In this document: positions 25,386 to 34,769 of the stretch, piece by piece
Layout of the letters: every line of letters starts with the position of its first letter
How positions within the stretch are numbered: the first letter of the stretch is position 1
From: Streptomyces parvulus
GTDB lineage: Bacteria > Actinomycetota > Actinomycetes > Streptomycetales > Streptomycetaceae
Reading direction: 5' to 3'
Length of the DNA stretch: 64,000 nucleotides
Assembly: GCF_014648855.1 (NCBI RefSeq)
Contig: NZ_BMRX01000001.1
Span: 310,001-374,000 of the forward strand
Notes under the pieces: generated by a model
Told to the model about the DNA's origin: nothing
Databases searched by the model: none
What the model saw: only the letters and a program-made list of their open reading frames with translations
Program-made: the position numbers and the translations under genes

Positions 25386-27212
25386 ATGGGGCACTACAAG
25401 CCGAATCTCCGGGACATCGAGTTCAACCTCTTCGAGGTGCTCGGCCGTGACAAGGTTTACGGCACCGGCCCGTTCGCGGAGATGGACACCGACACCGCCA
25501 AGAGCGTCCTGGAGGAGCTGACCCGCCTCTCGGAGAACGAGCTGGCCGAGTCCTTCGCCGACGCCGACCGCAACCCGCCGGTCTTCGACCCGGAGACCAA
25601 CACCGCACCGGTCCCGGCGTCCTTCAAGAAGAGCTACCAGGCCTTCATGGACTCCGAGTACTGGCGCCTGGGCCTGCCCGAGGAGATCGGCGGCACCACC
25701 GCGCCGCGCTCCCTGATCTGGGCCTACGCGGAGCTGATCCTCGGCGCCAACCCGGCCGTGTGGATGTACTCCTCGGGCCCGGCCTTCGCCGGCATCCTCT
25801 TCGAGGAGGGCAACGAGGTCCAGAAGCACATCGCCTCGTTCGCCGTCGAGAAGCAGTGGGGCTCCACCATGGTGCTCACCGAGCCGGACGCCGGCTCGGA
25901 CGTCGGCGCCGGCCGCACCAAGGCGGTCCAGCAGGAGGACGGCTCCTGGCACATCGAGGGCGTCAAGCGCTTCATCACGTCCGGCGAGCACGACATGTCG
26001 GAGAACATCCTCCACTACGTCCTCGCCCGCCCCGAGGGCGCCGGTCCCGGCACCAAGGGCCTGTCCCTCTTCCTCGTCCCGAAGTACGAGTTCGACTTCG
26101 AGACCGGCGAGCTGGGCGCGCGCAACGGCGTCTACGCCACCAACGTCGAGCACAAGATGGGCCTGAAGGCCTCCAACACCTGCGAGATGACCTTCGGCGA
26201 CCGCCACCCCGCCAAGGGCTGGCTGATCGGCGACAAGCACGAGGGCATCCGCCAGATGTTCCGCATCATCGAGTTCGCCCGCATGATGGTCGGCACGAAG
26301 GCGATCTCCACCCTGTCGACGGGCTACCTCAACGCGCTGGAGTACGCCAAGGAGCGCGTCCAGGGCCCCGACCTGGCGAACTTCATGGACAAGACCGCCC
26401 CCAAGGTCACCGTCACGCACCACCCGGACGTCCGCCGCTCCCTCATGACGCAGAAGGCGTACGCCGAGGGCATGCGCGCGCTGGTGATGTACACGGCGAC
26501 CGTGCAGGACGAGATCCAGGTCAAGGAGGCCAACGGCGAGGACGCCTCGACCGAGCACGCCCTCAACGACCTGCTCCTGCCGATCGTCAAGGGCTACGGC
26601 TCGGAGAAGGCCTACGAGCAGCTCGCCCAGTCGCTGCAGACCTTCGGCGGCTCCGGGTTCCTCCAGGAGTACCCGATCGAGCAGTACATCCGCGACGCCA
26701 AGATCGACACCCTGTACGAGGGCACCACGGCGATCCAGGGCCAGGACTACTTCTTCCGGAAGATCGTCCGCAACCAGGGCGCCGCGCTGAACTCGCTCGC
26801 CGAGGACATCAAGAAGTTCCTGGCCCTCGCCACCGGCGGCGAGGAGCTGTCCGGCGCCCGCGAGCACCTGGCCAAGGCGGCCGTCGAGCTGGAGGCCATC
26901 GTCGGCCTGATGCTCACCGACCTCGCGGCCACCGAGCAGGACGTCAAGAACATCTACAAGGTCGGGCTGAACACCACCCGCCTGCTGCTCGCCTCCGGCG
27001 ACGTGGTCGTCGGCTACCTGCTCCTCAAGGGCGCCGCGGTGGCCGCCGAGAAGCTGCCGACCGCCTCCGCCCGGGACAAGGCCTTCTACACCGGCAAGAT
27101 CGCCGCCGCGAAGTTCTTCGCCGCGAACGTCCTGCCCGGCGTGACCATGGCCCGCAAGGTCGCCCAGGGAGTCGAGCTGGACCTGATGGAGCTGGACGAG
27201 GCCGCGTTCTAG
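25386..27212 (+). CDS. Acyl-CoA dehydrogenase (FadE5-like, long form)
   Basis: A 608-residue flavoprotein of the long acyl-CoA dehydrogenase class that includes mycobacterial FadE5. FAD and substrate signatures are [19 protein letters not shown] and the C-terminal [16 protein letters not shown]. The catalytic Glu is residue 445 in [12 protein letters not shown]. An extra C-terminal helical domain (about 470-608) is characteristic of this class. It catalyses the first, FAD-dependent oxidation of fatty acyl-CoA in beta-oxidation; electron-transfer flavoprotein is the usual acceptor. Monocistronic, ending at a strong hairpin. Confidence 0.93.
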   Translation: MGHYKPNLRDIEFNLFEVLGRDKVYGTGPFAEMDTDTAKSVLEELTRLSENELAESFADADRNPPVFDPETNTAPVPASFKKSYQAFMDSEYWRLGLPEEIGGTTAPRSLIWAYAELILGANPAVWMYSSGPAFAGILFEEGNEVQKHIASFAVEKQWGSTMVLTEPDAGSDVGAGRTKAVQQEDGSWHIEGVKRFITSGEHDMSENILHYVLARPEGAGPGTKGLSLFLVPKYEFDFETGELGARNGVYATNVEHKMGLKASNTCEMTFGDRHPAKGWLIGDKHEGIRQMFRIIEFARMMVGTKAISTLSTGYLNALEYAKERVQGPDLANFMDKTAPKVTVTHHPDVRRSLMTQKAYAEGMRALVMYTATVQDEIQVKEANGEDASTEHALNDLLLPIVKGYGSEKAYEQLAQSLQTFGGSGFLQEYPIEQYIRDAKIDTLYEGTTAIQGQDYFFRKIVRNQGAALNSLAEDIKKFLALATGGEELSGAREHLAKAAVELEAIVGLMLTDLAATEQDVKNIYKVGLNTTRLLLASGDVVVGYLLLKGAAVAAEKLPTASARDKAFYTGKIAAAKFFAANVLPGVTMARKVAQGVELDLMELDEAAF

Positions 27213-27295
27213 CCCCTCCCGGCTCAGGGGCCCGCGTCTCCCCGGTCCGATCGGTACCGGGGAGTCCGGTCTCCACACTCCCCACACACCCTCAC

Positions 27296-27331
27296 GAGGG
27301 CCCGCTCCCGGCAGACCGGGAGCGGGCTCTC
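27296..27331 (+). terminator. Hairpin between acyl-CoA dehydrogenase and M18 aminopeptidase
   Basis: A 16-bp stem with one mismatch, GAGGGCCCGCTCCCGG (27296-27311) with CCGGGAGCGGGCTCTC (27316-27331), and a 4-base loop. It lies 84 bp after the dehydrogenase stop. Confidence 0.8.
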
Positions 27332-27353
27332 GTACGTCGTTAAGGTGAACCCC

Positions 27354-28652
27354 ATGAGCGCACCGTCCCGCTTCGACCGCGGCCACACCGACGACCTGAT
27401 GACCTTCCTGGCGGCCAGCCCCACGCCGTACCACGCCGTGGCGAACGCCGCCGCGCGCCTGGAGAAGGCCGGCTTCCGGCAGGTCGCCGAGACGGACGCG
27501 TGGGACGGGTCCACCGGCGGCCGGTACGTCCTGCGCGGCGGCGCGCTCGTGGCCTGGTACGTGCCGGAGGGCGCCGCGGCCCACACGCCGTTCCGCATCG
27601 TCGGCGCGCACACCGACTCCCCGAACCTGCGGGTCAAGCCGCGCCCGGACAGCGGGGCGCACGGCTGGCGCCAGGTGGCCGTGGAGGTCTACGGCGGCCC
27701 GCTGATGAACTCCTGGCTCGACCGCGACCTGGGCCTGGCCGGCCGGCTCTCGCTGCGCGACGGATCGACCCGCCTGGTCAACGTCGACCGCCCGCTGCTG
27801 CGCGTCCCCCAGCTCGCCATCCACATGGACCGCAACGTGTCCGCGGAGGGCCTCAAGCTCGACAAGCAGCGCCACCTCCAGCCCGTCTGGGGCCTCGGCG
27901 ACTCCGTGCACGACGGCGACCTCATCGCCTTCCTGGAGGAGGAGGCCGGCCTGGAGCGCGGCGAGGTCACCGGCTGGGACCTGATGACGCACTCCGTGGA
28001 GGCCCCCGCCTACCTGGGCCGGGACAACGAGCTGGTGGCCGGACCGCGCATGGACAACCTCCTGTCGGTGCACGCCGGTACGGCCGCGCTGGCCGCCGTC
28101 GCCGGCTCGGGCGCGGACCCGTCCTCCATCCCCGTGCTCGCCGCCTTCGACCACGAGGAGACCGGCTCCCAGTCGGACACCGGCGCCGACGGCCCGCTGC
28201 TCGGCAGCGTGCTGGAGCGCTCGGTGTTCGCGCGCGGCGGCTCGTACGAGGACCGGGCGCGCGCCTTCGCCGGCACCGTCTGCCTCTCCTCCGACACGGG
28301 CCACGCCGTCCACCCCAACTACGCCGAGCGGCACGACCCGACGCACCACCCGCGCGTCAACGGCGGTCCCCTCCTCAAGGTGAACGTCAACAACCGCTAC
28401 GCCACCGACGGTTCGGGCCGCGCCGTCTTCGCCGCCGCCTGCGAGAAGGCCGACGTCCCCTTCCAGACCTTCGTCTCCAACAACTCCATGCCGTGCGGCA
28501 CCACCATCGGCCCGATCACCGCGGCCCGGCACGGCATCAGCACCGTCGACATCGGCGTGGCGATCCTCTCGATGCACAGCGCCCGGGAGTTGTGCGGCGC
28601 CGACGACCCGCACCTGCTGGCCAACGCGCTCGTCGGGTTCCTGCGCCCGTAG
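27354..28652 (+). CDS. apeB: M18-family aspartyl aminopeptidase
   Basis: A 432-residue metallopeptidase of the M18 family (DAP/ApeB). Two-zinc-site residues are visible: His86 in VGAHTDSPNL, the Asp of GPRMDNLLS, Glu residues of DHEETGSQS, the Asp of SSDTGHAVHP and a C-terminal His in ILSMHSARE. These enzymes remove acidic or neutral N-terminal residues from peptides in the cytoplasm and form dodecamers. ATG 27354 is chosen over the in-frame GTG nine bases earlier because AAGG at 27340-27343 is better spaced for it. Confidence 0.93.
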   Translation: MSAPSRFDRGHTDDLMTFLAASPTPYHAVANAAARLEKAGFRQVAETDAWDGSTGGRYVLRGGALVAWYVPEGAAAHTPFRIVGAHTDSPNLRVKPRPDSGAHGWRQVAVEVYGGPLMNSWLDRDLGLAGRLSLRDGSTRLVNVDRPLLRVPQLAIHMDRNVSAEGLKLDKQRHLQPVWGLGDSVHDGDLIAFLEEEAGLERGEVTGWDLMTHSVEAPAYLGRDNELVAGPRMDNLLSVHAGTAALAAVAGSGADPSSIPVLAAFDHEETGSQSDTGADGPLLGSVLERSVFARGGSYEDRARAFAGTVCLSSDTGHAVHPNYAERHDPTHHPRVNGGPLLKVNVNNRYATDGSGRAVFAAACEKADVPFQTFVSNNSMPCGTTIGPITAARHGISTVDIGVAILSMHSARELCGADDPHLLANALVGFLRP

Positions 28653-28776
28653 CCCCGACGCGAGCCGAGGACGCGAACGGCACTCCACGGCATGGGGGTT
28701 GACGGCCGGGGTACCCGAACGGAACCGGATCGACCGGAAACCCGGACCCGACCGGCTCTACAGGGAGGCGACACTC

Positions 28777-29025
28777 ATGGGCCTCGGCGGGTGCATCATC
28801 CTCATCGCCGTGGGAGCCATCCTCACGTTCGCGACCGACTGGGACATGCAGGGCGTCAACCTCGACCTGGTCGGGGTCATCTTCATGGTGGTCGGCCTGA
28901 TCGGTGTCGCGACGTTCAGCAGCATCGCCCGGCGCAGGCGCGTCATGGTGCCGCCGACGACCCAGGTCGTCGAGGACCGCTCCCACCAGCCGCGCGACGG
29001 CTACAGCAACGGCTACGGCGCCTGA
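28777..29025 (+). CDS. DUF6458-type small membrane protein
   Basis: An 82-residue protein with two hydrophobic segments (residues 5-20 and 28-48), a basic cluster RRRRV after the second, and a charged, Tyr/Gly-rich cytoplasmic tail. The pattern G-GGCIILIAVGAILTFA, then DMQGVNLDLVGVIFMVVG, matches the actinobacterial DUF6458 family. GGGAGG at 28763-28768 fixes the ATG. Function unknown. Confidence 0.85.
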   Translation: MGLGGCIILIAVGAILTFATDWDMQGVNLDLVGVIFMVVGLIGVATFSSIARRRRVMVPPTTQVVEDRSHQPRDGYSNGYGA

Positions 29026-29110
29026 CCGGCCGCACACACCGCGCGGGCGCACTCATCCTGTCGGCCTACCGGCCGCGTTCACCGGCGCCCGGCGGGGAAG
29101 CGGTCCGGAC

Positions 29111-29617
29111 ATGAGATTCCTCGTGTACGACCGGCTCCTCGGCATCGGTGACGACTACTGGATCGAGGACGACTCCGGCAACAAGGTCTACCTCGTCGAC
29201 GGCAAGGCGATGCGGCTGCGGGACACCTGGGAGCTGAAGGACGCCCAGGGACGCGTGCTGATCGACATCCACCAGAAGATGTTCGCCCTGCGCGACACGA
29301 TGGTGATCGAGCGGGCGGGCGAGCCCCTGGCCCGGATCAAGCGGAAACGTCTCTCCCTGCTGCGCAACCACTACCGCGTCGCCCTGGCCGACGGCACGGA
29401 GCTGGACGTCAGCGGCAAGATCCTCGACCGGGAGTTCGCTGTCGAGTACGACGGCGAACTGCTGGCGGTCGTCTCGCGCCGCTGGCTGACCCTCCGGGAC
29501 ACCTACGGCGTGGACGTCGTCCGCGACGACGCGGACCCCGCGCTGCTGATCGCGCTGGCGGTGTGCGTGATCCACCTGGCGGAGAAGGAGCGGGAGAAGA
29601 ACGACGAGGACGACTGA
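29111..29617 (+). CDS. LURP-one-related (Tubby-like fold) protein
   Basis: A 168-residue protein of the LURP1/scramblase-like family, a beta-barrel around a buried helix. Features are the start RFLVYDRLLGIGDDYWIED, the repeated strand pattern LRDTWEL-D--GRVL and ALRDTMVIERAGEPLARI, and the C-terminal helix PALLIALAVCVIHLAEKE. The hydrophobic C-terminal helix is the buried one rather than a membrane anchor. Plant and bacterial members have no assigned reaction. Located 85 bp after the DUF6458 gene. Confidence 0.85.
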   Translation: MRFLVYDRLLGIGDDYWIEDDSGNKVYLVDGKAMRLRDTWELKDAQGRVLIDIHQKMFALRDTMVIERAGEPLARIKRKRLSLLRNHYRVALADGTELDVSGKILDREFAVEYDGELLAVVSRRWLTLRDTYGVDVVRDDADPALLIALAVCVIHLAEKEREKNDEDD

Positions 29618-29647
29618 CCGGGGTGACCGGACGGGGACCGGCGGCGG

Positions 29648-30439
29648 CTACCGCGGCGCCGCCAGTCCCATCACCCGGTCCTTGAGCGCCGGGAACTGCT
29701 CCCGGGTCCGCGCCACCTTCGCCGGGTCGAACTCCACCGTCAGGACCTCCTCGCCGGCCCCCGCCTCCGCCAGCACCTCGCCCCAGGGGTCGACCACGAT
29801 CGAGTGGCCGGCCTGCTCGACGCCGGCGTGGGTCCCGGCCGTTCCGCAGGCGAGGACGAACGCCTGGTTCTCCACCGCCCGCGCCCGGGCGAGCAGCGTC
29901 CAGTGGGCCCGGCGGCGCTCGGGCCAGCCCGCCGGGATCACCAGGGTCTCGGCGCCGTCGTCGGCCAGGGCGCGGAACAGCTCGGGGAAGCGCAGGTCGT
30001 AGCAGGTCGCCACGCCCACGGTGGTCTCCGGCAGACGGACCGTCACCGGCTCGCGCCCGGCGCCCATCAGCACGGCCTCGCCCTTGTCGAAGCCGAAGCG
30101 GTGGATCTTGCGGTACGAGGCGGCCAGGTCGCCGGAGGGGGAGAAGACGAGCGAGGTGTTGTAGAGCCGCCCGTCCGGGGCCCGCTCGGGAACGGACCCC
30201 GCGTGCAGCCACACACCCGCGTCGCTGGCCGCCTTGGCCATCGCCTCGTGCGTGGGACCGGCCAGGGGCTCGGCGTGGGCGTCGAAACCGTCGAAGGCGA
30301 AGGCACCGGTGGTCCACAGCTCCGGCAGCACCACGAGGTCGGCGCCGGACTGCTCCCGTACCAGAGCCGCCGCGCGCACGCGACGCGCTTCGGGCGATTC
30401 GTCCTCGTTCACGGCGATTTGAATCAAAGAGGCGCGCAC
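29648..30439 (-). CDS. Carbon-nitrogen hydrolase (nitrilase superfamily)
   Basis: A 263-residue protein when started at GTG 30439, where the family's first strand VRASLIQIAV begins. The nitrilase catalytic triad is complete: Glu40 (VLPELW), Lys111 (YRKIHRFGFDKGE) and Cys146 (ATCYDLRFPE). The sequence resembles the omega-amidase/NIT2-like branch, which hydrolyses alpha-ketoglutaramate or deaminated glutathione, but substrate specificity cannot be fixed by eye. Divergent from a maleylpyruvate isomerase family gene across a 182-bp region holding a palindrome. Confidence 0.9.
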   Translation of the reverse strand: MRASLIQIAVNEDESPEARRVRAAALVREQSGADLVVLPELWTTGAFAFDGFDAHAEPLAGPTHEAMAKAASDAGVWLHAGSVPERAPDGRLYNTSLVFSPSGDLAASYRKIHRFGFDKGEAVLMGAGREPVTVRLPETTVGVATCYDLRFPELFRALADDGAETLVIPAGWPERRRAHWTLLARARAVENQAFVLACGTAGTHAGVEQAGHSIVVDPWGEVLAEAGAGEEVLTVEFDPAKVARTREQFPALKDRVMGLAAPR

Positions 30440-30526
30440 ACTACCACCGTCCTGGCATTCGAGCCGTCCACACGGGCCTACGATCGTCACACGAAAGCAC
30501 TGCCGGGGTGCCGCACAGCAGCGTAA

Positions 30527-30540
30527 CTTAGCGTGCTAAG
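30527..30540. promoter_or_regulatory. Perfect palindrome, putative operator
   Basis: CTTAGC-GT-GCTAAG has 6-bp arms. It lies between the divergent nitrilase (start 30439) and maleylpyruvate isomerase family (start 30622) genes. It shares the GCGTGC core and layout with the dyad at 2821-2834. Confidence 0.5.
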
Positions 30541-30621
30541 ACGCCCGCCGACCGCAGCCACCGCCCACTGGCACCGCCGCCACCGCCCGCCCGTGTACCG
30601 ACCGCCGAGGGGTCCCGTTCC

Positions 30622-31446
30622 GTGAGTCTGCATCCCACCCTCCAGCCCTACGCCGACGCCTGGACTCACTCCATCGAGGCGATATCCGAGCTGGTCCAGC
30701 CGCTTGCGGAAGCAGAGTGGAACCGTCGCACCCCCTGCCCGGGCTGGTCGGTGCGGGACATCGTCTCCCACGTCCTGGGCCTGGACTCGGAGATGCTCGG
30801 CGACCCCCGTCCCATCCACACCCTGCCGCGCGACCTCTACCACGTCACCAACGACCACCAGCGCTACACCGAGATGCAGGTCGACGTCCGCCGCCACCAC
30901 ACGGCCCCCGAGATGACGTCCGAGCTGGAGTACATGATCATCCGGCGCAACCGCCAGCTGCGGAACGAGTCGCGGGACCCCGGCACGAAGGTGCGCGGCC
31001 CGCTCTCCACCGAGCTGACCCTGGAGGAGGCGATGCGCCGGCACGCCTTCAACGTGTGGGCGCACGAGCAGGACCTGCGCACGGCCCTCGGCCGCCCCGG
31101 CAACCTCGACTCCCCGGGCGCGCACGTCGCCCGCGACGTGCTCCTCGACGAGCTGCCGGCCGTCGTCGCCGAGCGCGCGGACGCCCCGCGCAGCTCCGCC
31201 GTCGTCTTCGACGTGCACGGCCCGGTCGAGTTCCTGCGCACCATCCGCGTCGACATCCAGGGCCGCGGCACTCTGGAGACGGCGCCCGCGCTCGGCCCCG
31301 CGGCGACGCTGACCATGGACTGGGAGACGTACTTCCGCCTGGCCTGCGGCCGCGTGAGCCTCCAGGCGTCGGCGGACCGCATCAAGACGGAGGGCGACCC
31401 GGACCTGACGGACGCGATCCTGCGCCACTTCACGGTGACACAGTAG
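30622..31446 (+). CDS. Maleylpyruvate isomerase family, mycothiol-dependent (DinB-like) protein
   Basis: A 274-residue protein. The N-terminal DinB-like four-helix bundle carries the family's W-R-TPCPGWSVRDIVSHVLGLD motif and a second metal-binding cluster, HAFNVWAHEQDLR, near 150. The C-terminal alpha/beta domain ends in ADRIKTEGDPDL. Relatives use mycothiol, the actinobacterial thiol, for isomerase or transferase reactions. Start is GTG 30622 with GAGGGG upstream. The exact substrate is unknown. Confidence 0.85.
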   Translation: MSLHPTLQPYADAWTHSIEAISELVQPLAEAEWNRRTPCPGWSVRDIVSHVLGLDSEMLGDPRPIHTLPRDLYHVTNDHQRYTEMQVDVRRHHTAPEMTSELEYMIIRRNRQLRNESRDPGTKVRGPLSTELTLEEAMRRHAFNVWAHEQDLRTALGRPGNLDSPGAHVARDVLLDELPAVVAERADAPRSSAVVFDVHGPVEFLRTIRVDIQGRGTLETAPALGPAATLTMDWETYFRLACGRVSLQASADRIKTEGDPDLTDAILRHFTVTQ

Positions 31447-31448
31447 GT

Positions 31449-31520
31449 TTCCAGCCCGTCCGGCGTTTGAGGACGAGGCCGTTCAGGCCGAAGCGGGGGT
31501 CTGGGGGCGGCAGCCCCCAG
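31449..31520. repeat. Dispersed Streptomyces intergenic repeat with terminator hairpin
   Basis: The segment contains AGCCCGTCCGGCGTTTGAGG and GCGGGGGTCTGGGGGC, words I recall from many Streptomyces intergenic spacers. It ends in a hairpin, CTGGGGGC (31501-31508) with GCCCCCAG (31513-31520). It sits between two convergent genes and probably acts as a bidirectional terminator. Confidence 0.7.
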
Positions 31521-31544
31521 CCGGCCCGCACCCACGCCGGGTGC

Positions 31545-32855
31545 CTACACGGGAACGTGCACCGTCTCCACCCGACTGGCAACCAACCGCTCGCGCTCCC
31601 GCCGAGCCGCCCGCTTCCGCAGCCGCAGGATCTGCGTGATCCCGAGCACCTGCAACACGAACACCGACGAGAACGCGACGCCGTAGTCGTCCCCCGTCGC
31701 GTCCAGCAGCACCCCCACCGCGAACAGCGTGGTCATCGACGCCACGAAGCCCCCCATGTTCGTGATCCCGGACGCCGTGCCCTGCCGCTCCGGCGGATTG
31801 GCCGGCCGCGCGAAGTCGAAGCCGATCATCGACGCCGGCCCGCACGCCCCGAGCACCGTGCACAGCACGACCAGCAGCCACATCGGCGCGTGGTCGGCCG
31901 GGTAGGCCAGCGTCGCCGCCCACAGCAACGACGTCGCGCCCACCGTGCCGAGCGCCAGCGGCAGCCGCGCCGCGTGGTGCCGGGCGATGATCTGGCCGTA
32001 GACCAGGCCGACGGTCATGTTGGACAGCACGACGAGGGTGAGCAGCGTGCCGGCCGTGGCCTGGGTAAGACCCTGTGCCTCGACCAGGAACGGCATCCCC
32101 CACAGCAGCAGGAAGACCATCGCCGGGAACTGGGTGGTGAAGTGCACCCACAGTCCGAGCCGCGTCCCCGGCTCCCGCCAGGACAGCGCGATCTGCCGCC
32201 GTACGTACGCGGCCCCCTGATGCGGCATCGGCTCCGGCTCGTGCCCCTCGGGGTGGTCCTTCAGGAAGAGCAGCAGCAGGACGAAGACCACGACACCGGC
32301 GAGCGCGCTGCCCGCGAAGGCGGCCGTCCAGCCGAGGCCGTGCAGCAGCCGGGCCAGGACGAGCGTGGAGACCAGGTTCCCCGCCATGCCGACCAGCCCG
32401 GCGAGCTGGGCGACCATCGGCCCCCGGCGGGCCGGGAACCAGCGGGTGCCCAGCCGCAGCACGCTGATGAAGGTCATCGCGTCGCCGCAGCCCAGCAGCG
32501 CCCGCGAGGCGAGCGCCATCCCGTACGAGGGCGAGAAGGCGAAGCCCAGCTGTCCGGCCGTGAACAGCACCACGCCGATGCCCAGCACGCGCTTGGTGCC
32601 GAGCCGGTCCACCAGCAGTCCGACGGGTATCTGCATGCCCGCGTAGACCAGCAGCTGGAGGATGGAGAAGGTGGACAGGGCCGAGGCGTTGACGTGGAAG
32701 CGGTCGGCGGCGTCGAGACCCGCGACCCCCAGCGAGGTGCGGAAGATGACGGCGACGAAGTAGACCGAGACGCCGATGCCCCAGACGGCCATCGCGCGCC
32801 GGCCGCCCGGCGGATCGCCCGGCAGTGCGGGCCCGGCCGAGGTGGCCGTGCTCAT
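31545..32855 (-). CDS. MFS transporter
   Basis: A 436-residue protein with about 12 transmembrane segments. It has the MFS signature after segment 2 (PVGLLVDRLGTKRVLG) and a central cytoplasmic loop around 195-215 rich in charge and Pro. A second loop motif, GQIIARHHAARLP, follows segment 8. The overall pattern is closest to the anion/sugar-phosphate or nitrate-type MFS groups, but the substrate is not clear. Its ATG overlaps the stop of the GntR gene by 4 bp, so the regulator probably controls this transporter. Confidence 0.88.
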   Translation of the reverse strand: MSTATSAGPALPGDPPGGRRAMAVWGIGVSVYFVAVIFRTSLGVAGLDAADRFHVNASALSTFSILQLLVYAGMQIPVGLLVDRLGTKRVLGIGVVLFTAGQLGFAFSPSYGMALASRALLGCGDAMTFISVLRLGTRWFPARRGPMVAQLAGLVGMAGNLVSTLVLARLLHGLGWTAAFAGSALAGVVVFVLLLLFLKDHPEGHEPEPMPHQGAAYVRRQIALSWREPGTRLGLWVHFTTQFPAMVFLLLWGMPFLVEAQGLTQATAGTLLTLVVLSNMTVGLVYGQIIARHHAARLPLALGTVGATSLLWAATLAYPADHAPMWLLVVLCTVLGACGPASMIGFDFARPANPPERQGTASGITNMGGFVASMTTLFAVGVLLDATGDDYGVAFSSVFVLQVLGITQILRLRKRAARRERERLVASRVETVHVPV

Positions 32856-33502
32856 CGGACCTCACCCCGCGCCAGGTTCGAGAACCAGCCCACGTGCCGG
32901 CCGACGACCTCGACCGCCGCCTCGGCGTCCCCGGCGCGCAGCGCGTCGAGGATCTCCTCGTGCTCGGTGAGGGTCTTGGCGATCCGGTCGGGGTGTGCGT
33001 GCATGACGGCGACGCCCATGCGCAGCTGGCGGTCGCGGAGCTGGTCGTAGAGGCGGGAGAGGATCTCGTTGCCGCCGCTGCGGACGATCTCGGCGTGGAA
33101 GCAGCGGTCGGTGACGGAGGCGGCGACGAAGTCCCCGGCGGCGGCCTGCTCCTTCTGCCGCGCCAGCAGCTCGGCCAGCCGGTCCACGAGCCCGGGCGGG
33201 GCGGGTACGGCCTTGCGCGCCGCGTGCTCCTCGACCAGCAGCCGGGTCTCCACCACGTCCGCGATCTCCTGGGCGGAGACGGGCAGGACCAGGGCGCCCT
33301 TCTTCGGGTAGAGCCGGATCAGGCCCTCGGCCTCCAGCCGCAGCAGGGCCTCGCGCACCGGGGTGCGGGAGACGCCGACGGCCTCGGCCAGCTCGCCCTC
33401 GGTGAGCAGCGTCCCGCCCTCGTAGCGGCGCTCCAGGACGCCCTGCTTGACGTGGGTGTAGACGCGGTCCGCCGCGGGGGGTTGCCTCACTGCCGTGGTC
33501 AT
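32852..33502 (-). CDS. GntR-family (FCD) transcriptional regulator
   Basis: A 216-residue protein. An N-terminal winged HTH lies at about 8-75 (YTHVKQGVLERRYEGGTLLTEGELAEAVGVSRTPVREAL, shown here as a continuous family landmark only in part). A C-terminal FCD ligand-binding domain at about 85-210 has metal-binding positions in TDRCFHAEIV and TEHEEIL. ATG 33502 is preferred over more upstream in-frame starts because homology begins there. An AT-rich word, GATAGATACAAC, lies just upstream and may hold the promoter or operator. First gene of an operon with the MFS transporter; ligand unknown, probably the transported acid. Confidence 0.9.
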   Translation of the reverse strand: MTTAVRQPPAADRVYTHVKQGVLERRYEGGTLLTEGELAEAVGVSRTPVREALLRLEAEGLIRLYPKKGALVLPVSAQEIADVVETRLLVEEHAARKAVPAPPGLVDRLAELLARQKEQAAAGDFVAASVTDRCFHAEIVRSGGNEILSRLYDQLRDRQLRMGVAVMHAHPDRIAKTLTEHEEILDALRAGDAEAAVEVVGRHVGWFSNLARGEVR

Positions 33503-33718
33503 GCCGACAGGATAGATACAACAGGTACGCAAGAGGGGCCGGGTCCAGCATGCGGACGTCCGGCCGCCCGTCACCACCTATCAGGGGAATCCCTCACCAC
33601 ACCCCTGCCGCGGTACAACCTTCCGTGCTATTCACGAGTCGCACAGTCGCGGCCCGAGCCGCACCGACCACAACGTGGCCGCGACGCAGGGGAATTCACC
33701 ACAATCGGGGTACTCAAC

Positions 33719-34699
33719 TTGATAAACACCATTTCGGGCATCCGCTCCCGCGGAGCCGTCGCCGCCGCCCTGACCGGCGGCATGGTCCTCGCGGCCGGCG
33801 TCCTCTCCTCCGCACCCGCGCAGGCCGCCGGTCCCGCGTACCAGGCGAGCGGCGTGCGCGCGCAGCTCGCCGCGACGTCGTACAAGGCCAACGGCGTGCG
33901 CGCCGCGGCGCCCGCGCCCTCGATCGCCGCCAAGGGCGGCTTCGTGATGAACGACGCGAACGGCGCCTCGCTCTACACCAAGGCCGCCGACACCAAGCGC
34001 TCCACCGGCTCCACGACCAAGATCATGACGGCCAAGGTGGTGCTGGCGCAGCCGAACCTGAACCTGGACGCCAAGGTCACGGTCCAGATGGCGTACAGCG
34101 ACTACATCGTGTCGAAGAACGCCTCCTCGGCCCGCCTGATCGTCGGCGACAAGGTGACGGTCCGGCAGCTGCTCTACGGGCTGATGCTGCCCTCGGGCTG
34201 CGACGCCGCGTACGCGCTGGCCGACAAGTTCGGCACGGGCACGACGCGGGCGGCCCGGGTGAAGTCGTTCATCGGCAAGATGAACTCCACCGCCAAGAGC
34301 CTCGGCCTGAAGAACACGCACTTCGACTCGTTCGACGGCATCGGCAACGGCCAGAACTACTCCACGCCGCGCGATCTGACGAAGCTCGCGAGCAACGCGA
34401 TGAAGAGCTCGACCTTCCGCACGATCGTCAAGACCAAGAAGTACACGGCGAAGACGGTCACCAAGACGGGCGGCACCCGCACGATGGCCGCCTGGACCAA
34501 CACCAACACGCTGCTCGGCAGTTACAGCGGAGCGATCGGCGTGAAGACGGGCTCGGGCCCGGAGGCCAAGTACTGCCTGGTCTTCGCCGCGACCCGAGGC
34601 GGCAAGACGGTCATCGGCACGGTGCTGGCGTCCACGTCCTCGACCCAGCGGGCGACCGACGCCACGAAGCTCATGAACTACGGCTTCGGCAGGCTCTGA
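33719..34699 (+). CDS. D-alanyl-D-alanine carboxypeptidase (S11, secreted)
   Basis: A 326-residue protein from TTG 33719 (GGGG eight bases before). A signal peptide spans residues 1-36 with cleavage after APAQA. An unusual linker repeats Y-A-GVRA twice (residues 41-48 and 55-62). The S11 penicillin-binding domain has SxxK at Ser98-Lys101 (STTK), SGC in place of the usual SGN in LPSGCDAAYALAD, and KTG in GVKTGSGPEA. It trims D-Ala from peptidoglycan pentapeptides outside the cell. Cys replacing Asn in the second motif is found in some actinobacterial members and does not by itself mean inactivity. Confidence 0.88.
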   Translation: MINTISGIRSRGAVAAALTGGMVLAAGVLSSAPAQAAGPAYQASGVRAQLAATSYKANGVRAAAPAPSIAAKGGFVMNDANGASLYTKAADTKRSTGSTTKIMTAKVVLAQPNLNLDAKVTVQMAYSDYIVSKNASSARLIVGDKVTVRQLLYGLMLPSGCDAAYALADKFGTGTTRAARVKSFIGKMNSTAKSLGLKNTHFDSFDGIGNGQNYSTPRDLTKLASNAMKSSTFRTIVKTKKYTAKTVTKTGGTRTMAAWTNTNTLLGSYSGAIGVKTGSGPEAKYCLVFAATRGGKTVIGTVLASTSSTQRATDATKLMNYGFGRL

Positions 34700-34717
34700 C
34701 CGGACGCGACGGCCTGC

Positions 34718-34762
34718 GGACGGAGCCGCGCGTCCCCCGCGAGGGGGCGCGCGGCTCCGTCC
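34718..34762. terminator. Bidirectional terminator, carboxypeptidase / first bkd operon
   Basis: A perfect 15-bp outer stem, GGACGGAGCCGCGCG (34718-34732) with CGCGCGGCTCCGTCC (34748-34762). The inner CCCCC/GGGGG extends the pairing. It lies between convergent stops at 34699 and 34770. Confidence 0.92.
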
Positions 34763-34769
34763 TGTGCGG

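Noticed and set aside
25305-28688. Open frame of more than 1,100 codons on the minus strand
   Set aside because: It is the antisense shadow of the acyl-CoA dehydrogenase and M18 genes. High GC leaves few stops, the composition is Gly/Val/Arg/Leu-rich, and no domain matches.
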